64,000 nucleotides of DNA from Gibbula magus (GCA_936450465.1 OW388297.1:57156989-57220988); one strand, 5' to 3'; positions 1 through 10,565 are shown, counted from the stretch's first letter. The notes: generated from the letters alone by a model not told the origin. A program made the numbers and translations.

Positions 1-285
1 ATTGCAAATAAAAAATGTATCTGCTTTCATTGGCACAACTGTCTCAGATAACTGGTAATAAAAATATATCATGCAGTGAATATGTTAAAGTGACGAAATA
101 CGACTTTTAGTGAAATAACCTTGATTCCCACCGTCAGGCAGATCGGAATGGAATGGATACCAGTTCAAAAGGAATGACCGAAATATACATGTGCAGGGTA
201 AAAAATCATGGTGTAAAAAGTTCATGATACAGAACATGTTATATCTGCAGGAATATCTTGCAGACAACGAAACGCAACTAATAAA
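1..285. other. No confident feature; left flank of SINE
   Basis: No convincing coding frame. If the SINE at 286-611 landed inside the Polinton relic to its right, this could be the continuation of that element, but I see no conserved polymerase motif here. Confidence 0.3.
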
Positions 286-611
286 GAGGTGAGGTGAGGT
301 GAGTTAGGGTTTAACGCCGCTTTCAAGAGTGTTTCACTAATATCGCGGCCGCTAGTATTATGGCAGGGAGAAAGCCCGCAACGCCATGTGGCTATGCATT
401 GCGGTGAAACCTGCGAGCATCGGCTGGAACTAGCGAACCATGGGTGGTAATTCAGTGTACGCTGAAATTCAGTGTAGCATTGCACCCAAACCTTACTGCG
501 TGTAGAACAGTTCTCTACTGCAGAAAAAGTTGCCGTGCCCCTGGCGGGATTCGAACCACGGACCTCTTGATCCGAAGCCGAACGCCCTAACCACTGCGCT
601 ATCCCGCCCCC
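286..611 (-). mobile_element. tRNA-derived SINE, full length (family reference entry)
   Basis: Best place to describe the family. Read on the minus strand it starts with a 75-nt tRNA-like head (GGGGGCGGGATAGCGCAG...) containing a pol III box A (TAGCGCAGTGG) and a box B (GGTTCGAATCC). The anticodon-arm segment CTTCGGATCA resembles tRNA-Arg(UCG), so I infer descent from that tRNA. A roughly 190-bp body follows (landmarks GGTTTGGGTGCAATGCTACA, CTCGCAGGTTTCACCGCA, GCGGGCTTTCTCCCTGCC), then a 3' hairpin (GCCGC...GCGGC), GTTAAAC and a (CTCA)n or (CCTCA)n tail. About 25 copies in the window differ by point changes and 5' truncation. It abuts the Polinton polymerase relic. Other copies are annotated below with only their peculiarities. 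Confidence 0.93.
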
Positions 612-2208
612 CGTTTATTTGAGTCAGCTCAAGAAGTGATTTGATGAAACATGTGCAACCTCTGCGTAAAATAGACACATCCTGAATACAGTAAGTCAAG
701 AGTTTATCCTGCAAGTCAAAATGCTTGTTACGGTGTAGTGTATAACAGTCCATAAAAGCTTTTCTGTCCTTACCCATCATACTACCGGGGTCATAATATG
801 CAGTTCGCGGGAGTGTGTGCAATTTCACGCCTTGATAACAATGTTGAACAAATGAGGGAAGTACCCCTTTTCTCCACCTTCTAAATCAAAGGTTTCACAG
901 AATTTTTTAAGGGCAGTAGGAATGTAATTGTGGGAGTCTCTAAACTTTAAGGGGCCTGCATATCCAATATTTTCCCACCTACCATGAGTACTTCTGGTTT
1001 TACCACCAGTTTGTCCAGGAGGGTTCTGAGAATGAATTGGTTGTCAAAGCCCTTCGTGTAATGCGCGAGTTAATACAATATCGGGAGGGGGTTGTTTTTT
1101 TTAGACTGTTGAGACGATTCGGGGTCGGGGTTTGGTGATTTATTAGCTGCACCAGAAGCATTTTTAGGGTTTTCTGTGCTTATCAATTTGGATAAAAAGT
1201 CACCGAATTGAGAAAGTGTGTTGGGACCCCCGAAAACAATCTCCCGTGAAAAATTTCTAGGGACGCATTTAGAATAGATATCTTTTCTCCAGGGGCACTG
1301 TTCGCACAAGAAAGGAGATTGCTCACCCCTGCAACGTCCACAAGCTAGCTGTAAAACGCATAAATTTGGAATATGTTTTCCGTCCTCGTCAGTCATGGTC
1401 TCGAAGTCGTAGTATACATACTTTGTAAGTTCGTAGTCGTACTGTTTGTCATCTGTATCGGGCTGGATAAAACACCTGTGGTCATACCCTAGCTTCTCGC
1501 TACACCTTGTACATTTCCTATCCCCCTTAAGACCACCCTCCCCCGTTTTAGCTTTGCAGATACGTGACTCTAGGTGACGTTTGAAATATTCACGAGAAGG
1601 AAACCATACGTTGCACACGTGACACGCTACACCAAACTCATCGCGAGTTGGGGGTGCACATGCAGCTCCAGGGTGTTGACATTTTGGACATTCATAATCG
1701 CGAGTGCACAGGTGGGTTTTGTAATCGCTGTACCCGCGGTCGCATCGGGTACAGTAATACCTGGTGCTATAAAAACCCTTTCCCTGTATTTATTACGTCG
1801 TAATGTCCGTCGTGACAAGGAAATGAATGGAAGGTAAGTAACGATGGCCCGCGTTACCTCCCTTGTAAATAAGTGTAGGCCACATCCCCGGTGCAAAACT
1901 ATGCACGTGTAAGACAGCAGTGTTGTTGAGGTGATTTTGAAACACATCTAACGTTGCTCTACCCTCTTCACAAGCTTTGGGTTTAACACCTGCTGCTCTG
2001 TAGAGTTCTAAAGCAGCGTCAGTCTGCGCCTCATATCAGTCATTAAAAAAGATAATCTTTTTGTCCTATCAGGCTTATTCTTAAAAACGAAAAGAGCGGA
2101 GCTAATGGCTCTACCCAAACGCAGATCATTTTTATTTTCTATTAGCTGAAGCGAGCGCCTTTTCTTCATAAAATCTCTAATAGTTTTATATTTAGTCCGC
2201 CTGCGCAT
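608..2208 (-). pseudogene. Polinton/Maverick-type protein-primed DNA polymerase B, N-terminal half, decayed
   Basis: In order on the minus strand: an N-terminal region (2208-2008), a Cys/His-rich zinc-finger stretch (about 1780-1560; YYCTRCDRGYSDYKTHLC), exonuclease motif I (YYDFETM, near 1400), a KGFDNQFIL-type motif near 1060, YYDPGSM near 790 and exonuclease motif III (YCIQDVSIL, near 690). This order is that of family B polymerases of Polintons/Mavericks, which replicate their own DNA by protein priming. The polymerase palm is absent: the copy stops at the SINE at 611. It is dead: frameshift near 2035, two tandem TAA stops at 1790-1795, and frame changes between 1070 and 830. No integrase, protease or capsid genes are seen nearby. 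Other pPolB elements (adintovirus-like) are not excluded. Confidence 0.8.
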
Positions 2209-3248
2209 AGTGCGAGGTTGTCCCTGCTAGCCACTTAACGGCCCCGAAACTGGGCCGCGCGAGAGACCCCACTCGCCTTCCAAGGCAGATTTAGATTTGT
2301 TAGCGCTTGTGTCATTATATAGCCTTTGGATTGTGTGTAAAAAAATTTATTTCGCTTTAAGTTAGGCCTATTTTCAAATTTCAACTGCAACGAGAACCAA
2401 CCTTAATCGCCTTTATTCTAAAACATCGCTGTTTTCGTCCATGGCAGTCGCCATCTTGAGTTATGACGTCACAGGCTATAGTCCGTTCCAATAGTCTAAT
2501 CCATAAAACTTGCAACTGTAGTAGAAATCTGGCTTCTCTGGCCCTCAGCAGTTTAAATATTGGAAATATGGTATTTACATAACGTTCACTGTTTTTTGTA
2601 TGTATGTTTGTCATCAAAATGTTTTTTACAGAATGGTGTACACAAATAAATCATGCTGAATAACGCAAGTTAGTCTAGAGCCCTAATTATTTATTATATT
2701 TCAATTAAATATCTTTCAAAATTATGAAAGATCGTCAATGCATAATTTTCTTTCTGTTTTGGTTCTTTTAATGCATTATGCAACGTAACATTGTCTAGAA
2801 TCATCGCCATGTCTCAGTGACTTCCATAAGCGCGACCATGTGAAACATTTTAATGAACCCCTTTATTATGTTTATATACGGTGAAAAGTAATCGATTTAT
2901 TATGATCCGACATATGTAATCAAACTAAGTTCATTAAATGAGAGCGTCAATAAGTTTGAGTTCTATCAATACTTTACATTAAAGTATATTTTCAATTGAA
3001 AGGAATAGGAACGGTACATTAATTATTGTTTAACCCTCATAGTGAAGCGATGTACAATTATGCGCACATGCGTCCCTACTCATTCACCAATTCCTAAATA
3101 ATATAAAATTCAGATCTACATTGTGTATGGTAAGCTATGTTAAAATCAACTGGCGTCTTAATTGAGTTGAAGTTTACTGATATACATGTATATATATAAT
3201 AATTAACCAAATTGTCGACAGTAGCTGGTATACGTCGTGTGTTTTTAT
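2209..3248. other. AT-rich stretch without identifiable genes
   Basis: A short GC-rich patch (2215-2290) just upstream of the polymerase relic may be leftover Polinton sequence. The remainder is AT-rich with no coding signal I trust. Confidence 0.4.
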
Positions 3249-3627
3249 GCCCCCGAATCGGAGATTCCGGGGGTATTGTGTGCAGACTCCTTGGCCAATG
3301 GGGATTCTAAATTGTAGATTTCGTGACCCCAAATGGGGTCACCGGGGTCACATCTTTAAAATCCTATTTTCATCTTCTCCAGTTCCAAAAGGTCAAGAGA
3401 GCTGAAAAGCTGTGTACAGACTCCTTGGTCAATGGGGATTCTTAATTGTAGATTTGGTGACCCTGGCCTGGGACCCCAAATAAAGACCTCTCAGGCCATG
3501 ACCTAAAAACCTATTTTCATCTGCTCCAGAACTAATTTACCTAGAAGGCTGTACCATTGTGTGCATTCTCTTTAGCCAATGGGGATTCTAAATTGTAGAT
3601 TTCGTGACCTCATGACACCCAAAATGG
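3249..3627 (+). repeat. Tandem repeat, three diverged units of about 134-149 bp
   Basis: The landmark CAATGGGGATTCTAAATTGT recurs, with small changes, near 3296, 3429 and 3578, each followed by GTAGATTT-GTGACC and a TATTTTCATCT(T/G)CTCCAG segment. The array opens with a GC-rich near-palindrome (CCCCCGAATC...GATTCCGGGGG, 3251-3274). A diverged unit lies near 22770 (GCCAATCGGAATTAAAAATT), so the family is dispersed. No coding potential. Confidence 0.75.
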
Positions 3628-3986
3628 CTAATAGATCGATTTCTTGACTCTCCGTTAGCGTTACCGCTTCCATACTAGCGCTCTCCATCAAACGTTATGA
3701 CCTTGCGAATAGACAATGATTTGACAGAATATTTACACGTGTCTTTCGTCAGGGCAACCTTTTGCTAATATTGCCCAGTGTCATTATCGTCATTATAAAG
3801 CTGTAACACCAACAACCCCCCGCCGAAAATTGTGTAACTACCCCTCGTGTCACCTTCACCCCGCGGTGTACACTCTCCACAAATCGTTTGAAGAGATGTT
3901 TGTGTAGTTTGATCTCTGATTAGTTAAACTATTGATTACCATGTCTTTTCATTGGCTGCTTCGTTTGATTGCTGGAGGCGATTAGA
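3628..3986. other. No identifiable feature
   Basis: Spacer between the tandem repeat and the next SINE. I see no coding frame or repeat in it. Confidence 0.35.
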
Positions 3987-4294
3987 GGTGAGGTGAGTTG
4001 GTGTTTAACGCCGCTTTCAAGAGTATTTCTCGTATCACGGCTGCTAGTATTATGGCAGGGAGAAAGCCCGCATCGCCACGTGGCTATGCTTTGCGGTGAA
4101 ACCTGCGAGCATCGGCTGGAACTAGCGAACCATGGGTGGTACTACGCTGAAATTCAGTGTAGCATTGCACCCAAACCTTACTGCGTATAGAACAGTTCTC
4201 TACTGCAGACAAAGTTGCAGAGCCCCTGGCGGGATTCGAACCACGAACCTCTTGATCCGAAGCCGAACGCGCTAACCACTGCGCTATCCCGCCC
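3987..4294 (-). mobile_element. SINE, full length
   Basis: Complete copy, tail GAGGTGAGGTGAG at the left and tRNA head (box B complement GGATTCGAACC) at the right. It lies directly upstream of the zinc-knuckle open reading region. Confidence 0.92.
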
Positions 4295-4430
4295 CTGGAG
4301 GTGATTAGAATTGGTCTATGCACTGCCGTCCATACCCATAAAACCCCACACCTGGCTGTGTCTCTCCACTAGCTCATCAATAATCTCATTCAGACATCTT
4401 TTTGAGTCTACATTAATTTTGCTGTCCAGC

Positions 4431-5372
4431 CCCGTACAGTGGCCGCCATGTATTGCTTCAAGTGCCCCACCGCCGGTGACTACGACTTCAAGAATTGCCC
4501 GCAGAGGAGATGTGACAATAGATGCCCCAAATCTATCGGCAATTATTGGGGGCCGGATTGCCCACATCCCTGCAGTCAGTGTCAGGAGCCTGGGCACTAT
4601 TTGAGGACATGCCCCCTCAACCTGAACTCCCAACGTATGTGTACTCGAACTTATGTTTTTCTCCACAATTGTCATGTTGCTGAGTCATTATTCTCTTTAA
4701 AACAGTAAGATGTACATATCTATGCGATGTAAATATATAATATCTATCGGTTGTATTTCTTTGTAAACATAGGGTTAAATATTATCCGTTTTCATTTTTA
4801 TTTTTTTTCAAATTTCACATGAGTAAATATCACCCTTTCTAGATCATGACATGTTGCCCCCCGTCCACTAATACATATACCTATTTTTATCATTCAGGTT
4901 CTCCTGCTTCAAAAAAGCGCTGGGTTTCCACCGTTCCGGAACGCATTCTCCTGTGAATGCTAACTCGATATGCTACAACTGTTATGGGATGGGGCACTTC
5001 GCTGGACAATGTCCAGAGAAGTGCCGGATATGTGGGGATCCAACACATTCCTCGTATGTATGCCCAGTCAGATGGGGGAAACCGGAACCTCCAGCACAAG
5101 AGGCGTCCCCTCCTCCCAGGAAAAAGTTTACAACCAGGGGGACCCAGACGTACAAGCCAAAACGTACAGGAGGAGGCATCTCAAGAGAGCGCTCCCCATG
5201 GTGGAGAGCAACGAAGAAGATGCCCCTACCCGCGCCCAGGACGCATCTGCAACTACTCAATACGTCGCATGGGACGTACACAGCCAGCCAGACCCATGCT
5301 CCTCTCAGTCTCCACAACCATTGGCCATTCTCGACATTGAGAGTAGCGATTGAGATACACATGAATCAATAA
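4431..5372 (+). pseudogene. CCHC zinc-knuckle protein remnant, probably two exons
   Basis: Two coding blocks rich in Cys/His. Block 1 (ATG at 4448 in a good context, gccgccATG) carries CFKCPTAGDYDFKNCP and a C-x2-C-x4-H-x4-C knuckle (CSQCQEPGHYLRTC). Block 2 carries two more knuckles, CYNCYGMGHFAGQC and CRICGDPTHSSYVC, then a Pro/Arg-rich tail. Candidate splice signals separate them: acceptor after CTGTCCAG (4430), donor CAAC|GTATGT (4634), acceptor TCATTCAG (4897). That join puts block 2 in the wrong frame; an AG at 4916-4917 would restore it. CCHC knuckles bind single-stranded nucleic acid and are typical of retroelement Gag/ORF1 and of some cellular RNA-binding proteins; I cannot decide which this is. 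A second frame of block 2 is open to 5353, ending DIESSD. Confidence 0.5.
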
Positions 5373-5802
5373 ATCGACCTGTGTTTAAACTATTGTTGTG
5401 TTTTGTTGTTTTTTCGTTTTGTTTTTGTTAAAACCTAGATAGTTGAAGACAACTGTTATAAGACCGTTAGTGCACTCGAAAAGCAGTATACCACTCCTTG
5501 TTCTTTAGTTCCAGCCTGCGTGGCAAGTTTCACCGTAATCCATATCGACCAGTCGTGATATATGTGAAATACTCTTGAAAGCACTGTTAAAACCCGACAC
5601 ATTACACCTATAATATGACCATATATAAAAGATGTCACTTGGTGGATTTTGAGAATATAGTAATCTTGCTCAAGAGCGTTCATAACATGTGTTATACCCT
5701 TGTGAGAAAATAAATGTTTCTATATACTCTCAACTGTGGATGAACATACACTTACGACAGCCTATATGTTAGATAAAATTAATTCAAAGAGGTATGACAT
5801 AT
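5373..5802. other. No identifiable feature
   Basis: AT-rich, possibly the 3' flank of the knuckle gene (AATAAA at 5369-5374). Nothing else recognised. Confidence 0.35.
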
Positions 5803-5885
5803 TGAGGTGAGGTGAGTGAGTTGGGGTTGAACGCCGCTTTCAAGAGTATTTCACTTATATCGCGGCTGCTAGTATTATGGCATGG
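5803..5885 (-). mobile_element. SINE 3' fragment
   Basis: Only the tail, hairpin and about 40 bp of body remain, up to TATTATGGCATGGAG. It directly abuts the tail of the next copy, so one element interrupted the other. Confidence 0.85.
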
Positions 5886-6194
5886 AGTGAGTGAGTGAGG
5901 TGTTTAACGCCGCTTTCAAGAGTATTTCACTTATATCGCGGCTAGTATTATGGCAGGGAGAAAGCCCGCAACGCCATGTGGCTATGCACTGCGGTGAAAC
6001 CTGCGAGCAGCGGCTGGAAGTAGCGAACCATGGGTGGTACTACGCTGACATCCAGTGTAGCATTGCACCCAAACCTTACGACGTGTAGACCAGTTCTCTA
6101 CTACAGACAAAGTTGCCGTGCCCCTGGCGGGATTCGAACCCCGGACCTCTTGATCCGAAGCCGAACGCGCTAACCACTGCGCTATCCCGCCCTC
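5886..6194 (-). mobile_element. SINE, full length
   Basis: Complete with tRNA head at the right end and GAGTGAGTGAG tail at the left. It is fused to the 3' fragment at 5803-5885. Confidence 0.92.
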
Positions 6195-6882
6195 TGTAAA
6201 AGAATAAAGGCAACTAGTAAGTTAGCCTGCATTCATATCGATACTTCATGCCCATAAACTCACTTCGTTATAGAACCGACAAACATATACTTTGAAGATT
6301 TATAATACGTGTATCGATGTATATTGATTATATTCCAGTTAGTTATGCGTGTCTGACTTCGACACATTTGTCACATCATTGCATAATTAATATGAAGAGA
6401 TGTCATTCTATTCTTTCTACTTGATTCTCCGGGAAGAATCTATCGGAAACGATGGCGAGCTGCACGTGCATTTTGCTTGAAGTGTTTCGTGTCTATTGCA
6501 AGAAATACTGGTTTGTTGTGCCCTCAGCCGGCCCACGGTTTCTATATATCCACAGTTGCCATTTAGAACTCTTGCAACGAAATTTTTTCTCGACATACAG
6601 TTATTGAACTCGGTTGACATGTAATTAGATAATTTAAATTAAAAAATTTCAGAACACGTATTTCCTAATCAAGAAGGAAAGGTGACTTTCCACGTGACAA
6701 AGTATATTCTATATTGATAAATCCCGTATTTTATCTAGGTCTCAGTCGAATTGGAATATTTAGGACTCGCATGAAACTTATACCATTCATAGAATCATCA
6801 ATATATATCATTATACATTGGAGGGAGTTGCTTCATCACTATCCCGGTTGTTGAAACTGTCCACGGTGTTTGCGATACAGAG
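6195..6882. other. AT-rich stretch without identifiable genes
   Basis: No coding frame or repeat copy that I can support. Confidence 0.35.
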
Positions 6883-6961
6883 CAATAATAATACTAGCAG
6901 CCGCGATATGAGTGAAATACTCTTGAAAGCGGCGTTAAACCCCACCCCACCTCACTCACGC
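6883..6961 (+). mobile_element. SINE 3' fragment
   Basis: Starts at AATACTAGCAGCCGCG and ends with a CCACCTCACTCAC tail; heavily 5' truncated. Confidence 0.8.
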
Positions 6962-7092
6962 AATAATATACCCTTTATTTATATTGTATGGGAAAATGTC
7001 ACACGAATAATTGTCAGATGAATGGATTTTTCACTGCAGTTTTCCAAACAACAATATTAAAACTTTTATTGGAAAACTATTCACGAAAATAG

Positions 7093-7153
7093 AGTGAGTG
7101 AGTTATTGTTTAACGCCGCTTCGGCGGTATTGCAGCCATTAGCGGCGAACGGA
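7093..7153 (-). mobile_element. Hairpin mini-retroposon
   Basis: Copy of the 55-65 bp element described at 29744-29798: GAGTGAGTGAGTTATTG, then TTTAACGCCGCTTCGG, ending AGCGGCGA. Imperfect flanking duplication ACGAAAATA/ACGGAAATA. Confidence 0.8.
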
Positions 7154-7242
7154 AATATATACATTCATTTTGGAGTTAATTTTGTAGCATCATTTGTACC
7201 GTTTTCTATTATAACATTGTCATTTGTGTCATTGTTATGCTT

Positions 7243-7301
7243 TGAGTGAGTTATTGTTTAACGCCGCTTCGACAGTATCACAGCTATTAGTGACGAGCGT
7301 T
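7243..7301 (-). mobile_element. Hairpin mini-retroposon, degenerate
   Basis: GAGTGAGTTATTGTTTAACG followed by CCGCTTCGACAGTATCACAG. The stem is partly eroded. Confidence 0.7.
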
Positions 7302-7361
7302 ACGCTTTGAACTATTGTTATCAAGAATAACACGATGTTATGATGCGTATACGATTTAAGG

Positions 7362-7423
7362 TCGCCGCTAATGGCTGCGATATTGCCGAAGCGGCGTTAA
7401 GCAATAACTCACTCACTCACTCG
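7362..7423 (+). mobile_element. Hairpin mini-retroposon
   Basis: CGCCGCTAATGGCTGCGATA then GCCGAAGCGGCGTTAAG and a CTCACTCACTC tail. Opposite orientation to the copies at 7093 and 7243. Confidence 0.8.
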
Positions 7424-7437
7424 ATTTAAGAATTAAA

Positions 7438-7612
7438 GTGAGGTGGGGTGGGGTTTAACGCCGGTTTCAAGAGTATTTCACTTATATCGCGGCTGCTAGT
7501 ATTATTGCAGGGAGAAAGCCCGCAACGCCATGTGGCTATGTATTGCGGTGAAACCTGCGGGCAACAACTGGAACCAGCGAACCATGGGTGGTACTACGCT
7601 GAAATACGATAC
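7438..7612 (-). mobile_element. SINE 3' half
   Basis: Tail AGGTGGGGTGGGG at left; body ends in the ACTACGCTGAAAT segment, so the tRNA head and first third are missing. Confidence 0.85.
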
Positions 7613-7674
7613 GAGTGAGTGAGTGAGTTATTGTTTAACGCCGCTTCGGCAGTATTGCAGCCATTAGCGGCGAT
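7613..7674 (-). mobile_element. Hairpin mini-retroposon
   Basis: GAGTGAGTGAGTTATTG through CATTAGCGGCG. The sequence ACGATAC occurs on both sides (ATACGATACGAG / ATACGATACGAT), a likely target-site duplication. Confidence 0.8.
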
Positions 7675-8214
7675 AATACGATACGATGTTCGGATATAAA
7701 ATGGTGTAATCAAACAACTTAACGTGTTAACATTTTTTGCTTAAGTAAAACTGATGATGATTAAAGCAATAAACCTAGTATGAAAGATCGATCGAACTGC
7801 ACTCACAACTACTATGAATTGTCTGAACAAACTTGGAGAGTTGTTCAGTAACTATTGCTATTAAATAATAATGTCATACTATGTAAACTATCTGCGACAG
7901 TGTATTCTAATGTGCAACGCAAAAGCCAGAGTGAGAACATTGAAATCTATCACCCCCGAGATGCACGTGACCGGTAGCGGTCGCAAGCTGCGTTCGAGAG
8001 ATTGTTAACGAAACGGAAACACAGCATGGACAATTAGGGTTGAGACGAAATTATGGATACGTTTGACATTCCCTTCAAACCATACCCCCTTCTTTTTGGA
8101 ACTATGTATTCTATTAAAAAGGTCATGTACTATTTAACTAAAATACAACACAAATGACTGAATGACAAAACATTTAACTGCAGTGTAATATTTACAGCCA
8201 ATGTACACGGATAA
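7675..8214. other. AT-rich stretch without identifiable genes
   Basis: No coding or repeat signal that I can support. Confidence 0.35.
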
Positions 8215-8610
8215 ACGAACTTGTTTGTCCGATCTTGGAAATGAAACCACAAGGAGTGTCCGCCCATACTATTAGAAATATATCTGGAGATTCCTCACAT
8301 CCACCTCTTCCAGGTATGGCTAACCAGTTCCTGAACTCGACGCCACCGCTTCTGTGGATTGAACTAGTCAAACTCAGGCGCGAATTCACGTCTCATTTGG
8401 CCATGTTTGAATTGATTTGGAGTAAGTGGTTCCTGAACGTGAGGATAGTTCAGTTGCCTGGAATTCAATGCTTTTATTGATGCACACGCTGTCATTAGTT
8501 CATCATGGATATCAGCTCCACCCAAAATTGCGAAGATAGCCCTTTGGCTATTTTGATATTCAAATACGCCCGAAATGTGGAGCTTGGAGTGATAGCCACG
8601 GGCCATGTTG
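8215..8610 (-). pseudogene. BEL/Pao LTR retrotransposon integrase C-terminal fragment
   Basis: Minus-strand frame reads RAIFAILGGADIHDELMTA, then LNSRQLNYP, LTPNQFKHGQM and, past an in-frame TAG at 8364-8366, FNPQKRWRRVQELVSHTWKRW. These are the signature segments of the C-terminal part of Pao/BEL integrases (LTPNHFLxG; NPRKRWRRVQEL..FWxRW). A second stop follows KRWM. The catalytic DDE core, protease, reverse transcriptase and LTRs are not present. The fragment is short (about 130 codons) and dead. Confidence 0.8.
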
Positions 8611-8796
8611 CGGGCTTTTTCCCTGCAAAAATTCTAACAGCCGTGTCAATATCGTCAGATAGTCATGTTTGGCATACGCTTGTCTTGATCTACATTTACA
8701 TCACAATGCGAGATGTTTGATGTTAGAGGTATTAACATATGTGGGCAATTCTCAAAGTGCGTACTTCATAGTCCATAGTACAATGGTAGATCATGT

Positions 8797-9076
8797 ACAT
8801 GGAGCACATCGTCATATTACGGTCATTACATTCTTGCCATTAGTTCCATGACAGCTGATTTTCAATCATTTGTGTTTTATCTTGTTCTGTTAACCATGCT
8901 GGCTACATGTCAGTAATAGAAAACAATCCATTAGGCATCTCTGTTTGTGTACATATGGACTCTCGGAAGTGATTGAAGTAATAAGCACTGTGTACATCTG
9001 CATTGTATCTCATCAACTGGGAGTCCTCTGTAAACTATGTCCTCGTAATGAGATCGGTGCTCTTTGATAGCAATGC
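8797..9076. repeat. Segmental duplicate block A1 (partner 16640-16885)
   Basis: Shares a diverged colinear alignment with 16640-16885, for example GTCATATTA(C/T)GGTCATT near 8810/16653 and GGACTCTCGGAAGTGAT near 8958/16800. A SINE interrupts the right edge at 9087. No gene recognised. Confidence 0.75.
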
Positions 9077-9086
9077 TTTACATATA

Positions 9087-9392
9087 GGGGGCGGGATAGC
9101 GCAGTGGTTAGCGCGTTCGGCTTCGGATCAAGAGGTCCGTGGTTCGAATCCCGCCAGGGGCACGGCAACATTGTCTGTAGTAGAGAACTCTTCTACACGC
9201 AGTAAGGTTTGGGTGCAATTTCAGCGTAGTACCACCCATGGTTCGCTAGTTCCAGCCGATGCTCGCAGGTTTCACCGCAGTGCATAGCCACATGGCGTTG
9301 CGGGCTTTCTCCCTGCCATAATACAAGCAGCCGCGATATAAGTGAAACACTCTTGAAAGCGGCGTTAAACCACAACTCACCTCACCTCACCT
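9087..9392 (+). mobile_element. SINE, full length
   Basis: Complete, with perfect box A and box B. It is followed without gap by a second, 5'-truncated copy, suggesting insertion into or near the tail. Confidence 0.93.
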
Positions 9393-9537
9393 CGCTAGTT
9401 CCAGCCGATGCTCGCAGGTTTCACCGCAGTGCATAGCCACATGGCGTTGCGGGCTTTCTCCCTGCCGTAAAACTAGCAGCCGCGATATAAGTGAAATACT
9501 CTTGAAAGCGGCGTTAAACCCAAACTCACTCACTCAC
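9393..9537 (+). mobile_element. SINE, 5'-truncated
   Basis: Begins at CGCTAGTTCCAGCCGATGCT and ends CTCACTCACTC. Head-to-tail with the preceding copy. Confidence 0.9.
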
Positions 9538-9765
9538 TTTACACGTGGTCCATTGAAAGATGTGACAGATGTTACCTGTAATGGCGATTGCATATTCTTT
9601 CAAGCATACATATAAGTATATATCTTATCTTCGCAGTATCGCAGCCGTTAGCAGCAAGTAAGACTGAACTCTAAAGTAAAATTGTGATAAGATACACACG
9701 AGCGTGGTCAGTTTTTCCTCTGTTGATATTGTTTCATTGTCAGCAAATTAGTCCAAATGATGGAT

Positions 9766-10108
9766 ACCGGGACGGGTTAGTGCGTTCGAATAACTTTGTC
9801 TGTCTGCAGTAGAGAACTGTTCTACACGCAGTAAGGTTTCGGTACCACTCAAAAAATCCATGGTTCGCTAGTTCCAGCCGTTGCTCACAGGTTTGACCGC
9901 AATATATAGCCACATGGTGTTGCAGGCTTTCTCCCTGCCATAACCGCAAATGGCTGTGATACTGCCCAAACACTCACTCACTCACTCACTCACTCACTCA
10001 CTCACTCACTCACTCACCTCACCTCACCTCACCTCACCTCACCTCAATACTAGCAGCCGTGAATTATGTGAAATGCTCTTGAAAGCAGTGTTAAACTCCA
10101 TATCACCT
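9766..10108 (+). mobile_element. Degenerate SINE split by a mini-retroposon and an expanded tail
   Basis: SINE body from 9766 is interrupted at about 9945 by a mini-retroposon (CCGCAAATGGCTGTGATACT) whose tail has grown to about twelve CTCA units (9969-10016) followed by about six CCTCA units (to 10046). The SINE 3' end resumes at AATACTAGCAGCCGTG (10046). Confidence 0.8.
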
Positions 10109-10553
10109 CGTCTCGTATCGTTAACCGTTTGCTCTCATTTAACATAACGAAATCGAAATTTCCGAAAGTCTGATACAAGCATGACATTCAATGACGCAGA
10201 AGGATCTTTTGGGCGAATCGACGCAAACAAACGCCCTCGATGCTTCTTAAAATAAATATCGTGACAATTTAACAATGACTGTAAATATTGATTAATTCTA
10301 ATAATACCTCATCTCTGTACACTTGAGAACATAAAGTGTTGAGGGTCTGGCCAACAAAATGCACGAAGAACAATACAGCAATACTGACAACACTATAGAC
10401 ATTATGTCTATCAGAATGTGGTGAAATATTGAATGAATGTTACTTGTATACCTTGAATAAATAAGATACATGCTTTATTCTTGAACTTACAATTTCCAAA
10501 ATCATTAAAACTCATTCTTTTTAAAGATAGTTTTATATATTCTTCATGATAAT
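10109..10553. repeat. Segmental duplicate block A2 (partner about 20100-20345)
   Basis: 10170-10430 aligns with 20120-20345: AACAAACGCCCTCGATGC versus AACAGACGCCCTCGATAC, and ATACAGCAATACTGACAAC versus ATACAGCAAGGACTGACAAG. No coding frame is shared, so this looks like non-coding duplicated sequence. Confidence 0.7.
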
Positions 10554-10565
10554 TGATTGAAGAAT

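Noticed and set aside
1574..2208. Several overlapping frames on both strands beside the polymerase relic
   Set aside because: Only the minus-strand readings that follow polymerase motif order are supported; the others are shadows.
4316..4675. 119-codon minus-strand frame opposite the first zinc-knuckle block
   Set aside because: The plus strand carries ordered Cys/His knuckles; the minus frame has no recognisable domain, although its tail looks protein-like.
9087..9160. tRNA-gene-like sequences with perfect A and B boxes (also at about 535-610, 6120-6190, 11031-11105 and others)
   Set aside because: Each is the head of the same SINE, followed by the common body and CTCA tail; the cloverleaf 3' side is not a proper tRNA end. 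Not counted as functional tRNAs.
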